Positions 9,058 to 19,217 of a DNA stretch of 23,676 nt are shown piece after piece. Each line of letters starts with the position of its first letter. Positions within the stretch are counted from its first letter, which is position 1. A program made the position numbers and the translations under genes. The notes beneath the pieces were generated by a model. That model was given only the letters and a program-made list of their open reading frames with translations. It searched no databases and was not told the origin of the DNA. This DNA comes from Desulfonatronum sp. (lineage in GTDB: Bacteria; Desulfobacterota; Desulfovibrionia; Desulfovibrionales; Desulfonatronaceae), in NCBI GenBank assembly GCA_007127655.1, contig SKYX01000418.1, forward strand, positions 1 through 23,676, written 5' to 3'.

Positions 9058-9109
9058 AAAAAAGTCCAAGCCTCCACATGTTCACATGTGAGAGCTTGGA
9101 CTTTTTTTT
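9058..9109. terminator. Bidirectional rho-independent terminator between convergent ilvD and gyrA
   Basis: A-run, GTCCAAGC, a 3-base mismatch, CACATG, a TTCA loop, CATGTG, a 3-base mismatch, GCTTGGAC and eight T residues form one long interrupted hairpin. Because the stem is flanked by A's on the left and T's on the right, it should stop transcription from both ilvD (plus) and gyrA (minus). Confidence 0.92.
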
Positions 9110-9175
9110 AACAACGATCCAATTGGGAGTAGTATCAACGCAATGGTGAAGAGGTGGAACACCTAGCTGAACTGA

Positions 9176-11629
9176 TCATAGCTCATCCTCCGTGCCGTTA
9201 TCCAGCAACGCCTTCTCGTCCGCATCGACGCGGTCGAAGCCAACCACCATGATGTCCGGATCCATGCGCACCAGGGTCACGCCCTGGGCGTCACGGCCCA
9301 CGCGGCTGATTCCGGCCACGTTCATCCGAATAATCTTTCCGGCGCTGGTCAGGATCAGCAGATCGTCTTCGGATTCGACCAACACTGATCCGATCACGGG
9401 TCCTGTTCTGGGCGTCACGCGCATGTTGATCACCCCTTTCCCGCCACGGGATTGGCTGCGGTAGTTCTCCAGCAGAGTGCGCTTTCCAAAGCCGTTGGCC
9501 GAAACGGTCAGCACTTCCTGGCGCTGATCGTCGTCCGTGACAACGCAGGACACCACCTGATCACCGTAGTTTAAATCCATCCCCTTAACCCCGGCCGTGG
9601 CTCGACCAGTGGAGCGAATATCGGAGCAGGAAAAGCGGATGGATTTACCGTCCCGGCTGATCAGGACGACTTCCGCCGTGGAGGAAATCTCCCGCACAGT
9701 GATCAATTCGTCTTCCGGATGGAGATTGACCGCCTTCAGGCCGCTTTGGCGGCAGTTGACGTAAAGCTGAGCCTGAGAGCGCTTCACAACGCCCCGCTTA
9801 GTGGCGAACAAAAAGTTCTTGTCCGTGGCGAAATCCTTGATGGTCATGGCCGTGGCGATGAATTCGTCCTTGTCCAGAGGCAGCAGGTTGGAGGCGTGAA
9901 TGCCCCGGGCCGTGCGCGAACCCTCGGGGATGTTGTAAGCCTTGATCTTGTACATCCGGCCCTTATTGGTGAACAGCAGGATATAGTTGTGGTTCGTGGT
10001 GGTGAACATCTGGGAAATGATGTCCTCGGAAATAGTGGAGGCCCCATAAATGCCGCGACCGCCGCGCTTCTGCTGCTGATAGGTATCCATAGGCGTACGT
10101 TTGATGTACCCGCGTTGGGACAGAGTGATCACCACTTCCGTGTCGCCTACCAGATCTTCCATGTTGATGCTGTTGGCGTCTTCCTCAACGATCACGGACC
10201 GGCGTGGTGTGGCGTAGATTTTCTTAATTTCCACCAGTTCTTCGCGGATCACCTGGATCAAAACCTCCACATTCTGCAGGATGCTCTTCAGATATTCGAT
10301 CCGTTTGATCAGTTCTTGGTACTCGGCCAACAGTTTGTCCCGCTCCAGGTTGGTCAGACGCTGCAAACGCATATCCAAAATGGCCTGACTCTGAAGATCC
10401 GTAAAGGCAAAGCGGGTGATTAGTTTCTGTTTGGCCTCCGCGGGCGTCTTGGAGGACTTGATCAGCTCGATGACCTCGTCGATATTCTCCAGGGCGATCT
10501 TCAACCCTTCCAAAATGTGCGCTCGCTGTTCGGCTTTGTTCAGGTCATAGCGGGTCCGATTCAGGACCACTTCCTTGCGGTGTTCGATGAACAGTTCCAA
10601 AACGTCTTTCAGCTTCAAAAGCTGAGGCCTGTTGTGGACCACCGCCAGGGTGTTGATGTGGTACCATGACTCCAGGGGAGTAAATTTATACAAGGAATTG
10701 ATCACCACTTCCGGGATGGCGTTTTTCTTCAGATCCATGACGATCCGAATGCCGTTGCGATCGGATTCGTCTCGCAGGTCGCTGATCCCCTCCACCTTTT
10801 TTTCATGGACGATCTGGGCGATCTTCTCCACAAGGCTGGCCTTGTTCAAGGCATAGGGGATCTCGGTGATCACGATGGACTCGGCCTGTTTGGAGCGCTC
10901 CTCGATCTCTACCTTGCCCCGGACCTTGATGGAGCCTTTGCCGGTCTTGTAGGCGTCGATGATCCCGTGTCGGCCGTAAATGAATCCGCTGGTGGGAAAG
11001 TCCGGACCTTTAATGCATTCCAGCAGGTCCGCAACCTCGGCTTCGGGTTTGCTGAGCAACAGCAGCAGACCGTCGATCAACTCCCCGAGATTGTGTGGCG
11101 GAATGTTCGTAGCCATGCCCACCGCGATCCCGGACGAACCGTTGAGTAGCAGATTGGGCACCTTGGTGGGCAGAATTTCCGGCTCCTGCAAGGTGTTGTC
11201 GTAGTTGGGCCGGAAGGGAACGGTTTCCTTGTCGATGTCCTGCAAGAATTCCGACGTCAGCCTGGCCATGCGCACTTCCGTATACCGCATGGCCGCCGGA
11301 GCGTCGCCGTCCAGGGACCCGAAGTTGCCTTGCCCGTCCACCAGGGGTTCGCGCATGGAAAAATCCTGGGCCATGCGGACCATGGCGTCGTACACCGCGC
11401 TGTCGCCGTGGGGGTGATACTTACCGATCACGTCACCGACGATGCGAGCCGATTTTTTGTACGCCCGGTTGTAGGTGTTCCCCAGGTCATGCATGGCGAA
11501 CAGAATTCGCCGATGCACCGGCTTGAGACCGTCCCGGACATCGGGAATGGCCCGGCCGATAATCACGCTCAGAGCGTACTCCAAATAGGAGCGCTGCATT
11601 TCCTCTTCAATGAATATGTTGTTCTTCAC
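9176..11629 (-). CDS. gyrA: DNA gyrase subunit A
   Basis: GyrA is the DNA breakage-reunion subunit of the A2B2 gyrase that introduces negative supercoils. The 817-residue product begins at a GTG (11627-11629) with GGAG about 6 bases upstream. The breakage domain is intact: [21 protein letters not shown] (21-41), [12 protein letters not shown], and the catalytic tyrosine 116 in AAMRYTEVR. The quinolone-determining positions equivalent to E. coli Ser83 and Asp87 are Ser77 and Asp81, the susceptible type. The C-terminal wrapping domain has a GyrA box of the form QQKRGGRG, which separates it from ParC. A later QSRGGKG lies in a neighbouring blade. It is the last gene of the dnaN-gyrB-gyrA block and lies 76 bases after gyrB. 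Confidence 0.97.
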   Translation of the reverse strand: MKNNIFIEEEMQRSYLEYALSVIIGRAIPDVRDGLKPVHRRILFAMHDLGNTYNRAYKKSARIVGDVIGKYHPHGDSAVYDAMVRMAQDFSMREPLVDGQGNFGSLDGDAPAAMRYTEVRMARLTSEFLQDIDKETVPFRPNYDNTLQEPEILPTKVPNLLLNGSSGIAVGMATNIPPHNLGELIDGLLLLLSKPEAEVADLLECIKGPDFPTSGFIYGRHGIIDAYKTGKGSIKVRGKVEIEERSKQAESIVITEIPYALNKASLVEKIAQIVHEKKVEGISDLRDESDRNGIRIVMDLKKNAIPEVVINSLYKFTPLESWYHINTLAVVHNRPQLLKLKDVLELFIEHRKEVVLNRTRYDLNKAEQRAHILEGLKIALENIDEVIELIKSSKTPAEAKQKLITRFAFTDLQSQAILDMRLQRLTNLERDKLLAEYQELIKRIEYLKSILQNVEVLIQVIREELVEIKKIYATPRRSVIVEEDANSINMEDLVGDTEVVITLSQRGYIKRTPMDTYQQQKRGGRGIYGASTISEDIISQMFTTTNHNYILLFTNKGRMYKIKAYNIPEGSRTARGIHASNLLPLDKDEFIATAMTIKDFATDKNFLFATKRGVVKRSQAQLYVNCRQSGLKAVNLHPEDELITVREISSTAEVVLISRDGKSIRFSCSDIRSTGRATAGVKGMDLNYGDQVVSCVVTDDDQRQEVLTVSANGFGKRTLLENYRSQSRGGKGVINMRVTPRTGPVIGSVLVESEDDLLILTSAGKIIRMNVAGISRVGRDAQGVTLVRMDPDIMVVGFDRVDADEKALLDNGTEDEL

Positions 11630-11640
11630 GATGGCTCCGG

Positions 11641-11660
11641 AAAAATGATCGGCTGATCAT
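11641..11660 (-). promoter_or_regulatory. Small hairpin with T-run between gyrB and gyrA
   Basis: Read on the minus strand, ATGATC-AGCC-GATCAT forms a 6-bp stem with a 4-base loop and is followed by TTTTT, immediately before the gyrA ribosome binding site. It looks like a weak intrinsic terminator or attenuator inside the operon that could lower gyrA relative to gyrB. The stem is short, so a functional role is only inferred. Confidence 0.45.
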
Positions 11661-11705
11661 AAATCAACCGTTCTGAACAAATGGCCTCATAAATAGCCAA
11701 AAAAA

Positions 11706-14108
<2,403 letters not shown>

Positions 14109-14144
14109 TCATTCCTTTCAAAAAAAAATGATCAAATCCGAAAT

Positions 14145-15302
14145 CTACATGTCCGTATCCGTGTACACCACTTCGTCGGATATCTGCATAGGCATGATTA
14201 ACACTTTATAGCCCGGATCATTGACGTCTTCGATAAAGCACGGTCCTTCGGGGCTGGTAAAGTGGAAATGGAGCTGGTCCGACTCAAAGTGAGAAAGAAT
14301 TTCAATCATATCTCGTGTTGGAAAGGCGATCTTTTTCAAATTGCCATGAAACACGACATCCAAAAATTCCTTGGCTTCGCCTTTTTCATCGGATTGTACA
14401 TCCATCTGCACCATGCCCTCGCTGAACTCAAAAAAAGTGCACATGCTGTTATCCGTATTGAAGATCAGAATCCGGTCCAATGCGTCCACCAATCCCCGTC
14501 TATCCACGTCCATCCCGCTGGGATCCGGCGAAGCGTGTTTGGCCAGCAACTGGTTGTAGTCCGGGTAGTCGTACAAGGAAAGAGGAAGGCTGATGTTCTC
14601 TTTGAGATCCCAGGAACGGCAATATAATCGGTTATTCTGGATATTCAGTTCAATTTCCTTCAAGGGAATCATGCGCTTCAGTTCGTAGAGATACTTCTTG
14701 CTTATCAAAATCCCCTGTTCCGGCAACAGGTTTTGCAGTCCTTCGTGCTCCAGTTTGCATAGAGCCAACTGATGGCCGTTCAGACCACAAAAGTCGATTT
14801 TTTGATCCTTGGCCGCGTACTTCAGGAGCATGCAGTTGAAGGCCTGCAAGGTGTCGTCGTCGCTGACGGAGTAGGAAACCTTCTCGATGATTCTCGAGAG
14901 AGTCTCCCCGGACAGAAAGACCGCGTTTTCCTCAGGAAAGACGGAGAGGGGCTGGAACCAGTAATTCTCATTGATGGGAAGGACATATTTGCGCTTGTTC
15001 TGCTTGACCACCAGATTGTTGGCTTTTTCATCCACAATAAATTGCAACTCCCCGGGGTGCAGTTTGCGGATCAAATCGTATAGATGGCGCCCATTGACGC
15101 CTACAAGACCGTCTTCTTTGACATCTGGGGAAAAAACGCCGAAAAATTCTATGTTTGAATCCGTGGCCATGATCCGCAATTGGTCGTTTTCGACTTTGAG
15201 CCACGTTGACCGGAGGTACACGGCTCCGGTCTTCACGCTGGTGATCTGGGCGGCTTGTTGGAGGGCGGGGAGAATTTCTTCTCTCTGTATAAGAAATTTC
15301 AT
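14145..15302 (-). CDS. dnaN: DNA polymerase III beta subunit (sliding clamp)
   Basis: DnaN forms the ring-shaped dimer that tethers DNA polymerase III and many repair proteins to DNA. The 385-residue product starts MKFLIQREEILPALQQAAQ, the usual opening, with GAGGAG 7 bases before the ATG. The three repeated clamp domains can be followed. The first has GVNGRHLYDLIRKL, and the middle has LSGETLSRIIEKVSYSVSDDDT followed by FCGLNGHQLALCKLE. The last has FPTRDMIEILSHF and ends GYKVLIMPMQISDE, the normal C-terminal M-P-M/M-R-L-type strand. Being first of dnaN-gyrB-gyrA fits the classical replication cluster, but dnaA is not upstream. The promoter probably lies in the AT-rich stretch 15335-15380. 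Confidence 0.95.
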   Translation of the reverse strand: MKFLIQREEILPALQQAAQITSVKTGAVYLRSTWLKVENDQLRIMATDSNIEFFGVFSPDVKEDGLVGVNGRHLYDLIRKLHPGELQFIVDEKANNLVVKQNKRKYVLPINENYWFQPLSVFPEENAVFLSGETLSRIIEKVSYSVSDDDTLQAFNCMLLKYAAKDQKIDFCGLNGHQLALCKLEHEGLQNLLPEQGILISKKYLYELKRMIPLKEIELNIQNNRLYCRSWDLKENISLPLSLYDYPDYNQLLAKHASPDPSGMDVDRRGLVDALDRILIFNTDNSMCTFFEFSEGMVQMDVQSDEKGEAKEFLDVVFHGNLKKIAFPTRDMIEILSHFESDQLHFHFTSPEGPCFIEDVNDPGYKVLIMPMQISDEVVYTDTDM

Positions 15303-15556
15303 ATGAATACTCCTCTTGTTATGAGCATTGTCACTTTGTTGATATTTAATATATTTATTTGATTTTTAATAAGAAATAAAAGTTGCTTCAAGGGTGCGGA
15401 ACAAGATGGCCTCTGTTCCTTTTTAGGTGAGGCTCGTGGTTGGAGGTGTCTTGTGTTCGTAAAAAACACACTTATATACCATGGTTTTCCTATCTTTGTC
15501 ATCATATTAAAATAATATGATTTTTATGTCCCATTATTGAGCTCAAACCCCGATGT
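15303..15556. other. AT-rich intergenic region upstream of dnaN
   Basis: This 254-base stretch separates dnaN from the minus-strand ORF ending at 15557. It is far more AT-rich than its flanks, especially 15335-15380, and should hold the dnaN promoter. A possible but weak minus-strand pair is TTGAAG (15384-15389 complement) and TAAAAA 17 bases further on. A 6-bp hairpin GGAACA/TGTTCC (15398-15419) followed by five T's points along the plus strand, where no gene would need it. An AT-only palindrome lies at 15501-15521 and TTGAGCTCAA at 15537-15546. No cluster of DnaA boxes is visible, so I do not call an origin. Confidence 0.45.
15501..15521. repeat. AT-only perfect inverted repeat
   Basis: ATCATATTA-AAA-TAATATGAT is a perfect 9-bp inverted repeat with a 3-base centre. 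It sits between the unrecognised ORF and dnaN and could be an operator or an upstream promoter element. T residues continue to its right on the plus strand. Confidence 0.5.
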
Positions 15557-15578
15557 TCAGAAGGAGTTATGAACATCG
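15551..15578. repeat. Inverted repeat overlapping the end of the unrecognised minus-strand ORF
   Basis: CGATGTTC and GAACATCG form a perfect 8-bp inverted repeat around a 12-base centre. The stop codon of the minus-strand ORF lies inside it. In that direction no T-run follows, so it is at best a weak 3'-end hairpin. Confidence 0.5.
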
Positions 15579-16012
15579 AACAATCGTCCTTCACAATCCC
15601 GCGGACCAGAGTTTTGACCGCTTTGTCGCAAAGCACATCCGGTGCACCCGTTTTGCCACGGCCAAAAGGTCAACACCGCGTAAGCAAGGTTGAATCGGCC
15701 GCTGGGAAGATACCGGACGTCAAGCGGATCCAGGGCCTCATTTAAAACCGGGGTCCAGGGTGGCAGCGGTGCGCATCCGTGTTCGCGAACCTGGGGAATC
15801 CGAACGATAAGCTTTTCCATTATCCGCCGGATCATCCGTTGATGGAGGGCAAAAGCCAAACTGGGTGAAGAGCGCCACGATTCATCCAGGATTCTTTCCA
15901 TATCTCGGTCGAACCACGTCAGGAAATATCCTTTTCCGGAGATGTGGAACAGGTGCTGATGGTGATGGCTGGCAAAAACGGATTCTGAAAGGAGGGGCAA
16001 CTGGTCGGTCAA
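15557..16012 (-). CDS. Hypothetical protein, family not recognised
   Basis: I do not recognise this protein. An open frame runs from a GTG at 16087 down to the TGA at 15557-15559 (176 residues). A start at 16087 would leave only 13 bases to the divergent aminotransferase gene. A TTG at 16012, with GGAAAG a few bases upstream, gives about 151 residues and is the start annotated here with low certainty. Codon choice is mixed but the protein looks natural: an amphipathic, Arg-rich helix SLAFALHQRMIRRIMEKLIVR, a proline- and tryptophan-rich segment, and a CTGC cysteine pair near the C-terminus. It has no signal peptide and no membrane helix. It occupies the place upstream of dnaN where dnaA is usually found, but it shows no AAA+ or helix-turn-helix motif. 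It could be a degraded remnant or a lineage-specific small protein. Confidence 0.42.
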   Translation of the reverse strand: MTDQLPLLSESVFASHHHQHLFHISGKGYFLTWFDRDMERILDESWRSSPSLAFALHQRMIRRIMEKLIVRIPQVREHGCAPLPPWTPVLNEALDPLDVRYLPSGRFNLAYAVLTFWPWQNGCTGCALRQSGQNSGPRDCEGRLFDVHNSF

Positions 16013-16100
16013 ACTTTTCTTTCCGTTCGTCCTGGCATAGTGTTTGGTTTTGCAGTCGCGGGCGGAAATCCCGCGATCAAATCGCACTGGAGATCAGATC

Positions 16101-17264
16101 ATGAGTCGACATCGCTGTACCGGCATGAAACCGTTTTATGTAATGGAAGTACTTGAGAAATGTCAAAGCATCGCCTGCCAGGGGCACGACGTGATCCACA
16201 TGCAGATTGGCGAGCCAGACTTCGACACCCCGGAGTGCATCAAGCAGGCCGCCTGCAAGGCCTTGATGGACGGCCATACCCACTACACCCACAGCCAGGG
16301 GATCATCGAGCTTCGGGAGGCCATCTGCCGCCATTATGAAGCAACCTACGGCGTGGAGGTCCATCCGGAGCAGATCATCGTTACTGCCGGCACCTCGCCG
16401 GCCATGTTCCTGGTTTTTTCGGCCCTGTTGGCCATGGGCGAGGAGATCATCGTCTCGGATCCCCATTATGCCTGTTATCTGAACTTCATTCGCTTTGTCG
16501 GCGGTGTGCCGGTGTGCGTGCCCACGTTGGAGGAGGACGGGTTTCAGTTTCGGCCGGAGGACGTACGATCCCGGATAACGCCCAAGACCCGCGGTCTGCT
16601 GATCAATTCCCCGTCCAATCCCACCGGAACCCTGCTCTCCGCTGAACGGATGCAAACCTTGGCCCAAATTTGCGCCGATTCGGAAGGGCATCCCTGGATT
16701 CTCTCCGACGAGATATATCACGGCCTGGTTTATGAGGGCCGAGAGCGGAGTGTCCTTGAGTTCACGGATCGAGCCTTTGTTTTCAACGGATTCTCCAAGG
16801 CCTACGCCATGACCGGATGGCGGCTGGGCTACGTCGTCGCCCCGAAGGAATTCATCCCCACCCTGCGCATTCTGCACCAGAACTTCTTCATTTCCGCCAA
16901 CGCCATGGCCCAATGGGCCGGCATCGCGGCCCTGGAGTCCGCTGGCCCGGATGTGGCCCGGATGCGGGCCGTCTACGATCAGCGACGTAAGTTCCTGGTC
17001 CGCCGACTGCGGGAAATCGGCCTGGGCGTCGCCGTGGAACCCACCGGCGCATTCTACGTCCTGGCCAATGCCCGGCATCTGGGAACGGACTCCTTGAAGT
17101 TGACCTTCGACATCTTGGACAAGGCCAAGATCGGCGTGGCCCCAGGCATAGACTTCGGCGCCAACGCTGAAGGTTTTTTGCGCTTTTCCTACGCCAATTC
17201 CTTGGATAATCTGGAAGAGGGCATTCGGAGGTTGGAGGGGTATATTGAGCAATACGGCGCGTAA
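16101..17264 (+). CDS. Class I/II pyridoxal-phosphate aminotransferase (aspartate aminotransferase-like)
   Basis: This is a 387-residue fold-type I aminotransferase that moves an amino group between an amino acid and a 2-keto acid. GGAG lies 8 bases before the ATG at 16101, which I prefer over upstream in-frame starts. Visible motifs are IGEPDFDTPECI near the N-terminus, TAGTSPAMFLVFSAL (cofactor phosphate loop), NSPSNPTGT with Asn173, and LSDEIYHGLVY. FNGFSKAYAMTGWRLGY follows, whose Lys233 forms the Schiff base with PLP. Arg361 in LRFSYANS should bind the substrate carboxylate. It resembles the I-gamma subgroup of aspartate aminotransferases and relatives acting on alanine or kynurenine, so the exact substrate is open. 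It is divergent from the hypothetical ORF and lies 96 bases before the GTPase pair. Confidence 0.93.
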   Translation: MSRHRCTGMKPFYVMEVLEKCQSIACQGHDVIHMQIGEPDFDTPECIKQAACKALMDGHTHYTHSQGIIELREAICRHYEATYGVEVHPEQIIVTAGTSPAMFLVFSALLAMGEEIIVSDPHYACYLNFIRFVGGVPVCVPTLEEDGFQFRPEDVRSRITPKTRGLLINSPSNPTGTLLSAERMQTLAQICADSEGHPWILSDEIYHGLVYEGRERSVLEFTDRAFVFNGFSKAYAMTGWRLGYVVAPKEFIPTLRILHQNFFISANAMAQWAGIAALESAGPDVARMRAVYDQRRKFLVRRLREIGLGVAVEPTGAFYVLANARHLGTDSLKLTFDILDKAKIGVAPGIDFGANAEGFLRFSYANSLDNLEEGIRRLEGYIEQYGA

Positions 17265-17360
17265 GCAGTTTGTCTTGACCAGAGAACAAGAAAGACTGTT
17301 TCAATCTTGAACCGTATTTTCACCGTCTTGTTCAGCAGAGAGTATTTTATCCGAGAAAAT

Positions 17361-19217
17361 ATGTCCAAATCCGTGTTTTCATCATCCATTCAGCAGCAAC
17401 TTAACCTCGTTCTGGAATGCGTGCCCAGGGTACATCGGGCCTTGGGCCGGGAGGATGCCGTTCTGAGGGGGGTGCCCGGGTGGTCCGAGCTGGTGGGCAG
17501 GCCTGGGCGGATCATTGTCCATGAGGGGCGGATATGTCTGGTTTGCGTGCTCTTCGGGCCCAGCGGGGCCGGGAAGAGTACGATTTTTCGGCTGTTGACC
17601 GGAATTCCCGTGCCGGCCGGTGAAACGCGGCGGCCGATGACCTTCAACTGTGCCGCGGCCGTGCCGGAGACGCTGCGGGACGTCCTGGACCTGGATGAAC
17701 TCTTTCCCAGTTACCGGATGCATCCGTTGATGGAATTGGACGTGCTCAGCGATCGGCAGCGATCGGCGACGGATCTTTTTTTTCAGTTTTACCAGGACCA
17801 GATACCAGAGCCGGTTGCGGAATCAGCGTGGCTGATCCTGGTGGACGTGCCGGATTTCAACACAGTGGAACAGGCCAACAGGACTCGGGCCGAGGCCATG
17901 CTTGGGCGGGCGGAAACCGTGATCTTCACGGTCTATCCTGAGGCGTACAAGGACGCCGCGGTAATGGAGCAGCTTCGAGCCGCGGCTGGGCGGGCCGGAC
18001 ATCTCGTCTATCTGATAACCAAGCTTTCCGCTTCGAATGAGGCAGAGGCGGCCCGGACAATCTGGGAGGATGTGCTCCATCACGTCCGCGACGCTCCGGA
18101 TTTTCAAACCCCACGCGGAGACGGGCTGCGGATCGGCGAATTTCTGGAACAGGCGAACGTCTATTATGCTCCGCGCGACATTTCACCGAGTATGGAAGAC
18201 ATCCGTCCATTGAACCCGGATGCACCGGATTTCTGGTCTCTGATCAAGGGCCGGGACGCTGTGGAGGTGTACTGGTCCAATCTGCTGGGAGTCCTAGACA
18301 AGGGATTGATAGCGGCCGACATGTTGGCTCGGGAGGCGTCGGCTCAATGTGAGGAGTTGCGTCGGCGCCTGGAGACCTCGGATCAGCGGATGGTCGAAGT
18401 CAGTGAACGAATCGCCGGATCCCAGTTTCCGGCCGGGGAACTGGTGGAACTGATTATTGCCGTGGTCAAGGAAAGTCGCCCGGGATGGTTGCGGATGATC
18501 ACCCTCCCCGTGTCCCAGGCTGCGGGCATGCTGCTGTCCGTGCGCACGTTGTTCAAAAGATTTAGCAAGACCGAGCGTCGGACTGTGCTGCGGGATCGCC
18601 GACAACTGGAACGACGACGATTGGAAGAAGCCGTGGACGTGCTTCTAGATGAGTGGAGACGGGATTTTTCCACGGAGGCAGACCTGTTCACCACCCAGAG
18701 GTGCCGGGAAGCGGCCCGGCGTCTTCAGGAGCATGAGCCCCCCCCGGTGCGCGACGATTGGAAAGAGGCACTACGAGCCGACGTGCGGGACTGGTCGCAA
18801 CGCCATCCCTGGTACGGCTCTCTTGTGGGAACGTTGTCCGAGATGCTGGTGTTGCTGGGCGGCGCAGCCCTGGTTTTGGATTTGGCCGTGTCCGGTGGCA
18901 TTTTCGGGGCGGTGGGCCAGATTGGGGTGGCCGGGGCCGCGGGAGCCGGGAGTCTGGGTGCCGGAACGGTGTTGAAGATGTTCGAGGAACTTAAACTCAA
19001 GGATATCCTGGAAAAGGCCGATGCCAAATGGCGGGCCCAGCGTCGGGATGAACTGGAGGCGCATTTGCGTGAGCATCTTGCGGAGCCACTTTTCAGGAGA
19101 AAGTGGCGAGAACGGATTCGCGCCCTGGATGAGGCCGACCCTGAGGCCTGCCTGGCCGCTGTGGAGACGATTCGGGCAAGGTGGCCGAAGCAACGTGATT
19201 CAGGAGGCCCCTCATGA
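17361..19217 (+). CDS. Dynamin-like GTPase, first of a tandem pair
   Basis: The product (618 residues from the ATG at 17361; a TTG at 17307 is also in frame, and neither has a good ribosome binding site) looks like a bacterial dynamin-like protein. The G1 P-loop is GPSGAGKST (66-74). The G3 position reads DVPDF (162-166), with Asp where most GTPases have Gly. The G4 position reads TKLS (220-223), lacking the guanine-reading Asp. Charged, probably coiled-coil helices follow (about 320-350 and 400-455). A long hydrophobic, Gly/Ala-rich segment at about 487-540 could form a membrane-inserting hairpin, and a charged tail ends the protein. It overlaps the next GTPase gene by ATGA, so the two are made together and probably work as a heteromer. 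The substrate membrane and process are unknown. Nucleotide specificity is uncertain because G4 is degenerate. Confidence 0.72.
   Translation: MSKSVFSSSIQQQLNLVLECVPRVHRALGREDAVLRGVPGWSELVGRPGRIIVHEGRICLVCVLFGPSGAGKSTIFRLLTGIPVPAGETRRPMTFNCAAAVPETLRDVLDLDELFPSYRMHPLMELDVLSDRQRSATDLFFQFYQDQIPEPVAESAWLILVDVPDFNTVEQANRTRAEAMLGRAETVIFTVYPEAYKDAAVMEQLRAAAGRAGHLVYLITKLSASNEAEAARTIWEDVLHHVRDAPDFQTPRGDGLRIGEFLEQANVYYAPRDISPSMEDIRPLNPDAPDFWSLIKGRDAVEVYWSNLLGVLDKGLIAADMLAREASAQCEELRRRLETSDQRMVEVSERIAGSQFPAGELVELIIAVVKESRPGWLRMITLPVSQAAGMLLSVRTLFKRFSKTERRTVLRDRRQLERRRLEEAVDVLLDEWRRDFSTEADLFTTQRCREAARRLQEHEPPPVRDDWKEALRADVRDWSQRHPWYGSLVGTLSEMLVLLGGAALVLDLAVSGGIFGAVGQIGVAGAAGAGSLGAGTVLKMFEELKLKDILEKADAKWRAQRRDELEAHLREHLAEPLFRRKWRERIRALDEADPEACLAAVETIRARWPKQRDSGGPS

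Noticed and set aside
15299-15505. 68-codon minus-strand ORF ending in an overlap with the dnaN start
   Set aside because: It lies in the AT-rich promoter region, has no good ribosome binding site, and its composition looks like translated intergenic DNA.
15303-15556. Chromosomal origin (oriC) next to dnaN
   Set aside because: The stretch is AT-rich, but I found no cluster of DnaA boxes. The best candidate, TTATGAACA at 15567-15575, has a mismatch and stands alone.
15569-15745. 58-codon plus-strand ORF starting ATGAACATC with AAGGAG just upstream
   Set aside because: The AAGGAG is only 2 bases from the ATG, too close to work. The frame lies opposite a longer minus-strand ORF and the protein shows no recognisable features.
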